Assembly (NCBI GenBank): GCA_027533185.1
Contig: JAPZTS010000035.1
Coordinates: 1 to 32,911 of the forward strand
Source: Leptospira sp.
Lineage (GTDB): Bacteria; Spirochaetota; Leptospiria; Leptospirales; Leptospiraceae
Direction of reading: 5' to 3'
DNA length: 32,911 nt
In this document: in pieces, positions 1 through 8,870 of the stretch
Numbering within the stretch: the first letter of the stretch is position 1
How the letters are laid out: the number at the start of each line of letters is the position of its first letter
The notes under the pieces: generated by a model
What the model was told of the DNA's origin: nothing
Seen by the model: only the letters and a program-made list of their open reading frames with translations
Databases searched by the model: none
Position numbers and translations under genes: made by a program

Positions 1-207
1 CTCCAGCTTCCGTTTCTCTCGCTAGAATTGTTACGTTAGTCACGCTACTGTGTATGTTGTAAATGATCTATAATCGCAATCAGTGCGGTTCCCTTCCGGG
101 CTTCTTCCAATCGCCGTTTCACCATCTTTGGGAATGTACCCTATACGTCAAACCATTTTTATAAAAATTATCTCGATTTTTGCAATTTTTTAGGGCATAA
201 AAATTGT
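1..207. other. Left-edge non-coding stretch, no convincing gene
   Basis: I see no convincing gene here. On the minus strand a frame is open from about 67 to the left edge and could begin at a GTG at 43, but only 14 codons are visible and there is no clear ribosome binding site. It might be the first codons of a gene running leftward out of the window, or nothing. The 60 bases before the first plus-strand gene are very AT-rich and should hold its promoter, though no pair of boxes stands out. Confidence 0.3.
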
Positions 208-1278
208 ATGGAATGTAGAGTTTTTAAGAGAATTCGTTCTGGTTATCTACATTTTTCGATACTTCTTTGTTTGCCTTGGGGACCGATTCAAAATTTGGGA
301 GCGGAAACAAATCTTGAACTTTTAAATACAAAAGAGAGGTCGGGAAGTTTTCTGCAAAGAAAACCCGATGACAAAATCATTGTAACTCTCTACCCTGGTT
401 ACCAATACAGAGCAAACAACTTAACAGTATCATCACCAAACGGAACAAAGGTTAGGCTTCAGGAATTCGAGCTCTCAAATTCACAACCTTTTTTGGATAT
501 TAAAACCCGAGATTTTCAGGTCAATTCTATCATAGGATCTTACGTTTTATTCCAAAACTACACTATCGAACAAACCACTCAATCTAGCGATTTGAGTTTA
601 GGTGGTTTGTTGGTTGGAAGTAACACATCGATCAATGGCTCACCGTATCAAACAAAAGATCTAGGAACAGTGACGAAAGGCAGGATCTACAGCCTGATGC
701 CTGTTATCTATATTGGAGAATCGGGAAAAGAAAATTTTAGGTTTGGGTTGGGAGTTGGAATCAGTAATGTTTCCCTCCAAGGGAATCCTGATTTTTATGA
801 TGGGCTTGGAACCCAAATCCCTTTGGCAAATCTATCTTTGGGTGGACCTTTGCAAGAGAGATTGGATTCTATTGGTAAGCTGGCTCTCTTCCGAAGTGGA
901 CAACTGGAGCGTGATCCTATCAATCTGTACCTCTTATCGAATTTAAGCGCCGATGGAAATCTAGAACTACTGGGATTGTACCAATTGAGCAAAGGAAATT
1001 TAGAAATTTCCAAACTAAACCCATACACCCTATACTGGTTACAACAATTCAGCAATGGTTCCCTAAGTGAACTTGAAATTATAACACTAGCAAACCTCGG
1101 TAAATCGGATCTGAAATTCAACCATAGGTTAGTATCCAATTTTTATTCTTTTTTTGAAGTGCCTTTTTGGGAGATTGTAATTCGATTTGGATATGGTGGT
1201 CCTGTTTATTATGAAGACGGATATCGGTTTACCTTTCGAAATTTAGATATATCGACATACCTTCCGATAGATTTATAA
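208..1278 (+). CDS. Secreted or outer-membrane protein of unknown function
   Basis: I do not recognise this 356-residue protein. Residues 1-33 look like a signal peptide: basic residues at 4-11, a hydrophobic stretch at 14-24, and a possible cleavage near the GAET at 31-34. The mature part is rich in alternating polar and hydrophobic segments with many Gly, Ser, Asn and Tyr, which suggests beta structure, perhaps an outer-membrane barrel or a periplasmic beta protein. There is no terminal Phe. Residues about 205-305 contain a degenerate series built around G-x-L with Leu-rich segments. The start follows an AT-rich leader; an AGGG lies 14 bases upstream, which is far for a ribosome binding site. 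The next gene follows after 4 bases, so the two are probably co-transcribed. Confidence 0.6.
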   Translation: MECRVFKRIRSGYLHFSILLCLPWGPIQNLGAETNLELLNTKERSGSFLQRKPDDKIIVTLYPGYQYRANNLTVSSPNGTKVRLQEFELSNSQPFLDIKTRDFQVNSIIGSYVLFQNYTIEQTTQSSDLSLGGLLVGSNTSINGSPYQTKDLGTVTKGRIYSLMPVIYIGESGKENFRFGLGVGISNVSLQGNPDFYDGLGTQIPLANLSLGGPLQERLDSIGKLALFRSGQLERDPINLYLLSNLSADGNLELLGLYQLSKGNLEISKLNPYTLYWLQQFSNGSLSELEIITLANLGKSDLKFNHRLVSNFYSFFEVPFWEIVIRFGYGGPVYYEDGYRFTFRNLDISTYLPIDL

Positions 1279-1282
1279 TTAC

Positions 1283-1897
1283 ATGAAACTAAAAATGTCG
1301 CAGACGCTCCCGCAAAATAGACTTGAATTTACGGATGAGGACTTTGACAAATTTCTCCCAGATCGTCTTCGGCTCCTTTCTTCTTCCCAGTGGACACCGG
1401 TTTCCGTTGTGCGAGAGGTTGCAAAGATTTTAGATTCACACTCAATCAACGAGATTTATGATTTGGGGTCTGGTGTAGGGAAATTTTCGATTTTAATCTC
1501 AATACTTAGACAAACCAGAGTTATAGGTGTCGAACAAAGGGTTCATCTTCTTCAAATCTCAGAAAATTTGAAGGATACATTTGTAGCCAAACAATCAAAA
1601 TTTATAGCGGGAGATTTTTTGGATTTAGATTTTTCCAAAATCAAAGTGGCCTATTGTTTCAATCCTTTGTATGAAACAATGTCCACAAAATACAATATAG
1701 ATGATACAAAACAAAAATCAGCAACCCTCTTCCTGAATAAACTCATACATCTCAAATCCAAATTTTTAGAGATGGAAATGGGAAGTATTATCATCACCTA
1801 CCATGGTTTTGGTGGAATTATGCCAAAACAATTCCAAAGGCTAAACCGAATCCAATTGGAATCGGGAGAAATTGAAGTCTGGAAAAAATCAGCTTAG
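1283..1897 (+). CDS. Class I SAM-dependent methyltransferase-like protein
   Basis: This 204-residue protein has a Rossmann-type SAM-binding core. Motif I is the DLGSGVGKF stretch at about residues 60-68, followed by an acidic residue after strand 2 (IGVEQ), a GDFLDLDF segment that fits motif II, and a CFNPLYE segment placed where N-P-P-Y-like catalytic motifs lie in N-methyltransferases. The layout resembles small DOT1-like or generic methyltransferases. The substrate cannot be told. An alternative start is the Met four codons downstream (1295). It sits 4 bases after the preceding gene and converges on the metallophosphoesterase gene, with 34 bases between the stop codons. Confidence 0.72.
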   Translation: MKLKMSQTLPQNRLEFTDEDFDKFLPDRLRLLSSSQWTPVSVVREVAKILDSHSINEIYDLGSGVGKFSILISILRQTRVIGVEQRVHLLQISENLKDTFVAKQSKFIAGDFLDLDFSKIKVAYCFNPLYETMSTKYNIDDTKQKSATLFLNKLIHLKSKFLEMEMGSIIITYHGFGGIMPKQFQRLNRIQLESGEIEVWKKSA

Positions 1898-1931
1898 AGT
1901 TTTGAATCTACTTGGTTTGAAATTTTTAGGT

Positions 1932-3128
1932 TTATTCCCGAACCAAGCGGATCACACTGATCTCAGAAGGTGCCCCCAATCGTATCGGAGGTCCCCAGTA
2001 GCCTGTTCCACGGCTCACATATATTTTACTGGTTTTATACGTATGAAGACCTGCGACAAACCTTTGGAAGAGATAGATTAAAATATTCCCAGGAAAGTAT
2101 TGGCCTCCATGAGTATGGCCTGACAGCTGTAAATCGACTCCAAATTTTTCTGCTTCTAAAATCGAATTGGGTTGGTGCGCTAAGAGGATTTTGTAGTCAC
2201 AGGGATCATTTGTTTCCAAAGCGGCCCTTGGATTGGTTTGGTGGTTTCTCAAAATCCTTCCTGCATGGAGGTCGGTTACTCCTGCTACAAGAAGAGTCGA
2301 AGAGTTTACTTTGAGTTTTTGGTTTTGATTGAGAAGGACTGAAATTCCAAGACTTCGAATCTCAGGTAGCCATTCCAAAACCCCAGAATAGTATTCATGG
2401 TTTCCTGTTACATAAAACGTTCCAAACTTAGATTGGATGCCTTGTAGTGGTTTTAAGTATTTTTTTAAAACGGAGACTGGTCCGTCGACGAGATCACCTG
2501 TGATGGCCACTAGGTCAGGATTTTGAAAATTGATTCTTCGGACAACCCTCTCTAAAAATTTCCCCTTGATCGTTGGCCCAATATGTACGTCTGAAATCTG
2601 AACGATTGTAAACCCATCCAAATCGGGATGAAGGTCTTTTACTTTTACTGACACTCGTTTTGTGGTAAGCCGAACATGAGCATTGATAAATCCAAGCGAA
2701 CTAAAACCTGTAGAAAGAAGGATGGACGTAAAAGCGAGAGAGAATGCTTTGATTTCAGATACGCCATCTAAAGGAAATCCAAGGTGAACAAGGAACCCAA
2801 ACAATTGGTTCGCATAGTCTGAGACAAACCCAAAAGGTAGAATGGACACAAAGTCCATCAGGAGAACAAAACTAAAAAGGATCGTAAAAAAGCCAAAATT
2901 GGTAAGACCAAGGTAGGCAAAGAATGTTTGGAGTTTTTCTCGTTTGGAAAGTTTACTTAAGAGGTAACTTACAGGCACGAGGACTACGGCAAGCGCAAGG
3001 CCAATCCAGACAACCCAAACCGCAGCTCCACGGATAGCAAGCCCTTCCACCAAGCGAAACCCAGAATAGAAGTAAGTTAAACCAAGCAATGAAGTAAGAA
3101 TGGATAAAAATAGGAAAAATGTTTTCAA
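1932..3128 (-). CDS. Membrane-anchored metallophosphoesterase (YkuE/YaeI-like)
   Basis: This 398-residue protein has about four hydrophobic segments in its first 145 residues, then a calcineurin-like metallophosphoesterase domain to the C-terminus. The metal-binding motifs appear in order: D-x-H in QISDVHIG, GDLVDG, GNHEYY, LLAHQP and SGHTHGGQ. That order and the membrane anchor match the YkuE/YaeI group, whose known members act on phosphorylated lipids such as lipid A precursors or UDP-diacylglucosamine; the actual substrate is not visible here. The start is a TTG at 3126-3128, chosen because AGAGGA lies a suitable distance upstream and no ATG occurs near it. It is divergent from the malate:quinone oxidoreductase gene. 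Confidence 0.87.
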   Translation of the reverse strand: MKTFFLFLSILTSLLGLTYFYSGFRLVEGLAIRGAAVWVVWIGLALAVVLVPVSYLLSKLSKREKLQTFFAYLGLTNFGFFTILFSFVLLMDFVSILPFGFVSDYANQLFGFLVHLGFPLDGVSEIKAFSLAFTSILLSTGFSSLGFINAHVRLTTKRVSVKVKDLHPDLDGFTIVQISDVHIGPTIKGKFLERVVRRINFQNPDLVAITGDLVDGPVSVLKKYLKPLQGIQSKFGTFYVTGNHEYYSGVLEWLPEIRSLGISVLLNQNQKLKVNSSTLLVAGVTDLHAGRILRNHQTNPRAALETNDPCDYKILLAHQPNSILEAEKFGVDLQLSGHTHGGQYFPGNILIYLFQRFVAGLHTYKTSKIYVSRGTGYWGPPIRLGAPSEISVIRLVRE

Positions 3129-3199
3129 AAAGATTCCTCTATTTGTTGGACATCAATTTTTGGAAGTCTGACACCGATATTTTAAAAAGCAGGAAAGAA

Positions 3200-4726
3200 A
3201 TGAAACACCAAGAAACCCTTCGAACAAAGTCAGATGTAATCCTAATTGGCGCAGGGATCATGAGTGCAACCCTTGGTGTTCTTCTAAAAGAACTCGCACC
3301 CGAACTTTCCATCACCGTATTGGAGAGACTCGATGCAGCTTCCAGAGAAAGTTCCAATGCTTGGAACAATGCGGGGACCGGACACTCAGCTTTTTGTGAA
3401 TTGAACTACACACCCGAAAAGGCCGATGGCAGTATCGATGTTCACAAAGCACTTCATATAGCGGAATCCTATGAAAGGTCGAAAGAGTTTTGGGCTTATT
3501 TATCTGCCACCAAACGGATTATAGATCCAGATGAATTTATAACAGCCATTCCACATTATAGTTTTGTTTGGGGTGAAGAAAACATAAACTTTTTGAAACG
3601 TCGCTATGAAGCGCTCCAGGCTTACGAGTTGTTTCAAGGCATGGTTTATAGTGAAAACCGAGAGGAGATCACAAACTGGCTGCCTATCGTGATGAAAGAT
3701 CGAAATCCAAATCTTCCCATTGCAGCGACAGGAATGCAGATCGGAACTGATGTAAATTTTGGAACTCTGACAAAAGCTATGTTTCGATATTTACAAAAAT
3801 TCGACAACGTACATATCCATTTTTTTGAAGATGTAAAGGATTTAGAACGAGCAAAATCTGGACTTTGGCACCTAACATCTCATAATTTACAGACACATGA
3901 AAAAGAACACCATGAGGCAAAATTTGTTTTTATCGGAGCGGGTGGAGGTTCTCTTCCTCTCTTAGAAAAATCAGATATCCCAGAGGCAGAAGGATTTGGT
4001 GGATTCCCAGTGAGTGGCCAATGGCTCCGTTGTCGAAATCGCGAAGTGATTCTTTCTCATTATGCAAAAGTCTATGGTAAGGCAAGCGTAGGTTCTCCTC
4101 CTATGTCTGTACCACATTTGGATACAAGAATCATCGATGGAAAAAAGGAACTTCTTTTTGGACCATATGCTGGATTTACAACTAAATTCTTAAAAAAGGG
4201 ATCTTACTTGGATTTGGTGAAATCATTAGAGTTTGATAATATATTTCCGATGCTTTCTGCAGGTATGCACAATCTACCTCTCACTAAATATCTAATCAGC
4301 CAAGCTCTCCAATCCCATGAGGATCGAATGGAAGCATTACGTGAATACTTTCCCTATGCAAAATCAGAAGATTGGGAATTGGTTGTCGCAGGCCAAAGAG
4401 TCCAAGTCATCAAAGCAGATAAGGAGGAAGGTGGAGTGTTAGAATTTGGAACGGAAGTTGTAGCGTCAAAAGATGGTAGCCTTGCTTGTTTACTTGGTGC
4501 AAGCCCAGGAGCTTCTACATCCGTTTCCATAATGTTAGAAGTTTTAGCAGATTGTTTTCCAGAGGAGATGAAATCCGAATCCTGGAAGAAAAAATTGCAA
4601 GAGATGATTCCTAGTTTTTTTGGTTCCATGATTGAGGATGGGAAACTCTGCAAGTTAAGTCGAGAGCTTACAAAAAAACAATTGGAACTTGAGGAAAAGA
4701 TCCAGCTAACTAAAGTTCTTAGCTAA
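3200..4726 (+). CDS. mqo: Malate:quinone oxidoreductase
   Basis: This FAD-dependent, membrane-associated enzyme oxidises malate to oxaloacetate and passes electrons to the quinone pool, the last step of the TCA cycle where it replaces or backs up NAD-malate dehydrogenase. The N-terminus has the dinucleotide-binding motif G-A-G-I-M-S-A-T followed by the family-typical SSNAWNNAGTGHSAFCELNYTP region (split here: SSNAWNNAGTGH and AFCELNYTP). The C-terminal half has VVAGQRVQVIK and LLGASPGAST, both typical of Mqo. The frame is open from an ATG at 3119, but I take the ATG at 3200: it has AGGAAAG just upstream, gives 508 residues as expected for the family, and leaves a 71-base intergenic region with the divergent gene. 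It functions with citrate synthase and 2-oxoglutarate dehydrogenase, also in this window. Confidence 0.95.
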   Translation: MKHQETLRTKSDVILIGAGIMSATLGVLLKELAPELSITVLERLDAASRESSNAWNNAGTGHSAFCELNYTPEKADGSIDVHKALHIAESYERSKEFWAYLSATKRIIDPDEFITAIPHYSFVWGEENINFLKRRYEALQAYELFQGMVYSENREEITNWLPIVMKDRNPNLPIAATGMQIGTDVNFGTLTKAMFRYLQKFDNVHIHFFEDVKDLERAKSGLWHLTSHNLQTHEKEHHEAKFVFIGAGGGSLPLLEKSDIPEAEGFGGFPVSGQWLRCRNREVILSHYAKVYGKASVGSPPMSVPHLDTRIIDGKKELLFGPYAGFTTKFLKKGSYLDLVKSLEFDNIFPMLSAGMHNLPLTKYLISQALQSHEDRMEALREYFPYAKSEDWELVVAGQRVQVIKADKEEGGVLEFGTEVVASKDGSLACLLGASPGASTSVSIMLEVLADCFPEEMKSESWKKKLQEMIPSFFGSMIEDGKLCKLSRELTKKQLELEEKIQLTKVLS

Positions 4727-4767
4727 ATCAATAAAATCCTTTCAAAAAATAAATATTTCCAATCCAA

Positions 4768-4786
4768 GGTAATAAACAAAATTACC
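4768..4786. promoter_or_regulatory. Inverted repeat GGTAAT-N7-ATTACC
   Basis: Perfect 6-base arms GGTAAT and ATTACC are separated by 7 bases, 41 bases after the mqo stop codon. No T-run follows, so it is not a typical terminator. It lies about 80 bases upstream of the candidate promoter of the TonB operon and could be an operator or part of an mRNA end. Confidence 0.35.
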
Positions 4787-4803
4787 CTGAGTGTAAAAAT
4801 CAT

Positions 4804-4832
4804 AATTTTGTCGCAATAGGCGGGACAAAATT
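4804..4832. promoter_or_regulatory. Long inverted repeat AATTTTGTC-N11-GACAAAATT
   Basis: Two perfect 9-base arms are separated by 11 bases (centre-to-centre about two helical turns). The arrangement fits a dimeric regulator binding upstream of the phosphatase/TonB operon; alternatively it could form a hairpin with an 11-base loop. It does not match the Leptospira LexA-type box (TTTG-N5-CAAA). No regulator gene is nearby. Confidence 0.45.
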
Positions 4833-4866
4833 TACCAATCTTGAGTCCGAAGAACAATATTCTCTT

Positions 4867-4896
4867 TTGGCAAAATGAAATAAGTAGTAATAAGAT
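4867..4896 (+). promoter_or_regulatory. Candidate sigma-70-type promoter for the phosphatase/TonB operon
   Basis: TTGGCA (4867-4872) and TAAGAT (4891-4896) are separated by 18 bases and match the -35 and -10 consensus at 5 of 6 and 4 of 6 positions. The start of transcription would fall near 4903, giving a leader of about 75 bases before the ATG at 4978. A second, weaker pair is TTGAAT (4923) with TTAGAT (4946). The region is AT-rich, so chance matches are expected. Confidence 0.3.
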
Positions 4897-4977
4897 CTAA
4901 GTATCGCTTTGGTATAGATTTTTTGAATTTTTTCTTTACTTTGTGTTAGATCGGAATCCAATCTAGAACGGAATTTT

Positions 4978-7332
4978 ATGATTTCGAGAAAACAATTCCA
5001 TTTATTTAGAAATACAAAACTACAGACGAAGATGATCCTTCTTGTCTCAGGAATTGTTGTTCTCTGTGTTTTACCTCTATCTGCTTTAGTTTATTATAAC
5101 AATAAAAATTTGATTCTGGAAAAAACATTCGATGTTTGTAAAACGATAGCAAACAATATTATAAAAATTGCTGACGATGAACTTTTATTAGGTGATACCT
5201 TTGAAGCAACATCATCCGCACTAACTAAATTAAAAGACTCGGGAGTCAGTGCCTTGAAAGATACTTATGTCATCGATCTTGATGGCTCAGTAGTGGCACA
5301 ACTTTACTCAAATGAATCTAAAAAAAACTTAGAAACTGAAACCATTCTATATTTTCAAAGTCTCACTGAATTAACCTCTAGAGAAATAACTTTCGGCGAA
5401 AAAAATATACTTCAGTTCGTATATCCAATTTTTATAGAATACCAATCTCAAAAACTTAGAGCTGGTACAGCTATATTTGAATTTGACTCAGATCAAATTT
5501 TTTTACCTATCCAAAAACTCAGATATTCGATCCTTGTATCGGCTGGTATACTTCTGTTAATCGGTATAGGCATCGCATTCTTTGTATCATACACTTTATC
5601 CTACCCTCTACAAACCTTAAATGAAGGCGCAAAACAAATTGGAACGGGAGATTTTTATCATAGAATCCATCTTGATGGTAAAGACGAAATCGGACAGCTT
5701 GCAATTGCCTTCAACCAGATGACTGAAAAAATTCAGGACTTCACAAACCATTTGGAACAAAAGGTTTTGGACCGAACCAATGAGCTAAATCAATCTTTGG
5801 AACAAGTTAAGGCACTTAAGGAGGCTCAAGATGGAGATTATTACCTCACATCGTTGTTATTAGAACCTCTCTCAGCAAACAATAACTATTCGAAGAATGT
5901 CAAGACTGAGTTCTATTTGGAACAAAAGAAAAAATTCTCCTTCAGAAATTGGGACTCACAAATAGGTGGAGATATCTGTATTACGGATACCCTAAGACTT
6001 CACAACAGAGAATATACGATATTCTTAAATGCAGATGCAATGGGAAAATCAATCCAAGGTGCTGGGGGCGCATTGGTTTTAGGCGTTGTTTTTAACGCTA
6101 ACTTAATTAGATCTCGTTTGATATCTCATTCTAATATCTATCCTGAGATTTGGCTAAAAGAAAGATTTATTGATCTTCAAAATGTATTTCTTTCGTTTGA
6201 TGGAACGATGTACATCTCTGTTTGTATGGGACTCGTAGACAATGAGTCAGGTATGATGTATTACATAAACGCAGAACATCCTTGGACAGTTCTCTATAGA
6301 GATGGCGTCGCGAGTTTTTTAGAAGATAAGGTTGAACTCTACAAAATAGGAACACCTGGACAAGAGGAAAAATTTGCAGTCAAAACCTTTCAATTGAAAC
6401 CAGGTGATGTCATCATTACGGGTTCTGATGGTCGAGATGATATAATCATAGGGAACGAAGAAAACTACGATCTAATCAATGAAGATGATTCTTTATTCTT
6501 AACACATGTAAAAAAAGGGAAAAGTGATTTAGAAAAAATTGTTAACGAAATTAGGAACACAGGCAAAATTTATGACGATCTTTCTATTTTAAGAATTTCC
6601 TTTAAAGAAAACCAAGAAGAAAGCATGGAAATAGCATCATTGGATCAGCCTCAAGGTCTAAATGAAGTAGTGAACAATTTCCTAGAAAAAGAGGAACACC
6701 AAAGAGCGTTAGATTATCTATTAGAATATTCCAATTTGAATCCAATGGATGAGGATGCCTTATACCAGTTAGCGAAAGTATACCTCCAATTGAAGAAATT
6801 GAAATTAGCCCAAGAAGCGTCCGAACGACTTTACCTCAGAAACAAACAGCATACAAAAAATCTTTTGGTATACTCTCAAATATTATTTGAACTTAGATTT
6901 TTTTCAAAGGTTCGCTTGATTTTAGAACAGATTTTGGATCGCGAACCAGTAAATAAGGAGGCCCAAAAACTTTTAAAAAAATTAAAGGAAAAAGAGGACG
7001 ATTCCATCGAGTTCGCAGAACTCAATTTAGGTGAAATTTCACGCAAAAGTCCTGAGGAACAAAAAGAAGAGTTAATCTTAATCTCAGATAGACTTATAAA
7101 ACTAAAAAAATGGCATGATGTTTTGCCATACCTAAAAAAGGCACTTCTATTCTCCAATAAAGATCCTTTCATACAGACAAAAATTGGGACAGTCTATTAC
7201 CAGATGGGAGACTTCTCGAAAGCAGAGGACCATTGGACATTGGCATTAGAGATAGATCCGACTAATCATAGAATCCAAAGTCATCTAGAAAGATTGAAGA
7301 TTCAGAAAAAGAAAGTAGTAAAAGGAAAATGA
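4978..7332 (+). CDS. HAMP-domain SpoIIE/PP2C-type membrane phosphatase with TPR tail
   Basis: This 784-residue protein is a signalling receptor. In order: transmembrane segment about 19-40, a periplasmic sensor region about 41-182 (Cache-like in size), transmembrane segment about 183-205, HAMP domain about 206-258, a coiled-coil linker to about 285, a SpoIIE-type serine/threonine phosphatase domain about 290-545, and TPR-like helices from about 555 to the end. Metal-binding and catalytic motifs of the phosphatase are visible: GGDICITD (330-337), NADAMGKSIQGAGGAL (351-366), AEHPW, TGSDGRDD (481-488) and YDDLSIL. The likely role is dephosphorylation of a cytoplasmic partner, classically an anti-sigma-factor antagonist, in response to a periplasmic signal; no such partner gene is in the window. 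Its TGA overlaps the ATG of the next gene (ATGA at 7329-7332), so translation is probably coupled. Confidence 0.9.
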   Translation: MISRKQFHLFRNTKLQTKMILLVSGIVVLCVLPLSALVYYNNKNLILEKTFDVCKTIANNIIKIADDELLLGDTFEATSSALTKLKDSGVSALKDTYVIDLDGSVVAQLYSNESKKNLETETILYFQSLTELTSREITFGEKNILQFVYPIFIEYQSQKLRAGTAIFEFDSDQIFLPIQKLRYSILVSAGILLLIGIGIAFFVSYTLSYPLQTLNEGAKQIGTGDFYHRIHLDGKDEIGQLAIAFNQMTEKIQDFTNHLEQKVLDRTNELNQSLEQVKALKEAQDGDYYLTSLLLEPLSANNNYSKNVKTEFYLEQKKKFSFRNWDSQIGGDICITDTLRLHNREYTIFLNADAMGKSIQGAGGALVLGVVFNANLIRSRLISHSNIYPEIWLKERFIDLQNVFLSFDGTMYISVCMGLVDNESGMMYYINAEHPWTVLYRDGVASFLEDKVELYKIGTPGQEEKFAVKTFQLKPGDVIITGSDGRDDIIIGNEENYDLINEDDSLFLTHVKKGKSDLEKIVNEIRNTGKIYDDLSILRISFKENQEESMEIASLDQPQGLNEVVNNFLEKEEHQRALDYLLEYSNLNPMDEDALYQLAKVYLQLKKLKLAQEASERLYLRNKQHTKNLLVYSQILFELRFFSKVRLILEQILDREPVNKEAQKLLKKLKEKEDDSIEFAELNLGEISRKSPEEQKEELILISDRLIKLKKWHDVLPYLKKALLFSNKDPFIQTKIGTVYYQMGDFSKAEDHWTLALEIDPTNHRIQSHLERLKIQKKKVVKGK

Positions 7333-8870
7333 AAGTTTTAGGGAGGAACTTAATTATCTTTTTTTGGGGATACTTATTCACTTTCTCTATCTTTCCAGAC
7401 TCTATTAAGATCAAAGTTTTACTTACTTCAGATAATTCAATATACGAACAGGCCTTATTTGGCCTACAATCGTCTTTTGAAGGAGATTTGGATATATTTT
7501 ATTTAGATGAATTAGAAGCGGATGAATCGAAGTTACAGAATTTTTACAGAGACTTGGACAAGTCAAATTCCTTTGTCATAACAATAGGAAAAGGGGCTAC
7601 ACATGCAATCCAAGAGAACACAAAAAATATACCCATTCTTTTTTCTATGGTTTCCAACCCAAAAAGTTTGAATTTAAAATCCAATCGTTTTTGCGGAGTA
7701 AGTATGGATGTTCCGATAGAGCTTTTTTTCAGCACACTCAAAGATATAAATTTAAATGCAAAAACTGTTCTATCGATTTATTCAAACAGTGAGGGTGAAT
7801 ACATTTCAGAGACAGGAGAACATACAGATCTAAAATACAATTTAATTTTCACAAAACAAAAAACCAATCGTGAGAAACTGACTTCTTTTCTAGACGATCT
7901 GACTCAAAAACCAGATGCTATTTTTATTCCTCCGGATCCGCTATACGACTCATCTAACTTTGATTTCATAAGCCTTTACAGTCAAAAAAATTCCATTATA
8001 CTCATGAGCTCTTTCCCCGCTTTCGTAAGATCAGGTGTTACTTTTGGTATTAGTCCCGATTATACAAATATTGGTATAGAAACAGGAAACCTGGCAAATA
8101 AACTTAAAATTGGAAAATTATCATGTTCCAATGCTGGTTTTTTATTTCCTAACCAATTCAACTTTTTGTTGAACGAAGAGTATGCCGAGAAATCGAAAAT
8201 CCCGATTCCCAATTCACTCATAGAGCGAGCGAAAAAAAGCAAATTGTTTTCCGCGGCAGTTAAGCTCTTAAATGAAGAAAAATGGAAATCCGCAAAATCA
8301 ATTTTCGAAAACCTTTTAGCCACGGATCCGAGCAACAAATCTCTATTATACTACCATCAAATTGCGCTACAAAAAATTTCCGGCTCACAGACAAACGAAA
8401 TTCTGATAAAAGCAAAATCATATTTTGATTCTGGAAACTTTTTACAATCCAGGATTGAATACCAAAAAGCACTTAGCTTAAATCCAAACCTAATCATTGC
8501 CAAAGAAGGTATTCAAAAATCCATAACTTCACAGAGTGAAAAAGAATTCAGTCTAGGTTTGATCTCGAAAAAGAATGGAAATATATTCGAGGCCCTCCAG
8601 TATTTTGTAGGTTCTCTTAGAACCAATCCTCAAAATTCGAATGCAAAGTCAGAATTGGAAAATACAAGGAGGACCGAATACTTTAGAATTCCGGAATTAA
8701 AAACGGGAGGTATCGACGACTACCAAAAGCGTAATTACGATTCAGCAATTCTAAAATTTGAGAAAATTCTATTCATTGATCCGAATGATAAATCTGCGCA
8801 GGAATATCTTAGATTATCCAAATTGAAAAAAGAAGCAATTTTGAATATTCAAAAGAAACAAAAACAATGA
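7329..8870 (+). CDS. ABC-type substrate-binding protein (PF04392-like) fused to TPR repeats
   Basis: This 513-residue protein starts with a hydrophobic signal or anchor (residues 5-23). Residues about 27-295 resemble the ABC_sub_bind family (PF04392), a periplasmic binding fold: the ITIGKGATHAI segment, the IPILFSMVSNP segment followed by GVSMDVP, the DAIFIPPDPLYDSS segment, and GVTFGISPDYTNIGIETG before the last helix. Residues about 305-495 are TPR-like helical pairs with repeated A-x-x-x-[FY] and D/N-P-x-[ND] turns. No permease or ATPase gene accompanies it, so transport by a classical ABC system is unlikely here; a role as ligand sensor or adaptor is inferred. AAAGGAAA lies just before the ATG, which overlaps the preceding stop. 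Its own stop overlaps the TonB receptor start in the same way (8867-8870). Confidence 0.8.
   Translation: MKVLGRNLIIFFWGYLFTFSIFPDSIKIKVLLTSDNSIYEQALFGLQSSFEGDLDIFYLDELEADESKLQNFYRDLDKSNSFVITIGKGATHAIQENTKNIPILFSMVSNPKSLNLKSNRFCGVSMDVPIELFFSTLKDINLNAKTVLSIYSNSEGEYISETGEHTDLKYNLIFTKQKTNREKLTSFLDDLTQKPDAIFIPPDPLYDSSNFDFISLYSQKNSIILMSSFPAFVRSGVTFGISPDYTNIGIETGNLANKLKIGKLSCSNAGFLFPNQFNFLLNEEYAEKSKIPIPNSLIERAKKSKLFSAAVKLLNEEKWKSAKSIFENLLATDPSNKSLLYYHQIALQKISGSQTNEILIKAKSYFDSGNFLQSRIEYQKALSLNPNLIIAKEGIQKSITSQSEKEFSLGLISKKNGNIFEALQYFVGSLRTNPQNSNAKSELENTRRTEYFRIPELKTGGIDDYQKRNYDSAILKFEKILFIDPNDKSAQEYLRLSKLKKEAILNIQKKQKQ

Noticed and set aside
60..140. Possible small minus-strand gene starting near 136
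   Set aside because: Only 26 codons before a stop, no clear ribosome binding site and no recognisable motif.
3119..3199. Longer start for malate:quinone oxidoreductase at 3119
   Set aside because: It would overlap the start of the divergent metallophosphoesterase gene, adds residues absent from the family, and the ATG at 3200 has a good ribosome binding site.
4804..4832. LexA-type SOS box
   Set aside because: The spacing between TTTTG-type arms is far longer than the TTTG-N5-CAAA form known from Leptospira, and the downstream genes are not SOS functions.
4727..4977. Possible riboswitch (cobalamin or similar) ahead of the TonB operon
   Set aside because: The gap is AT-rich and contains none of the conserved boxes of known riboswitch classes that I can recognise; only dyads are visible.
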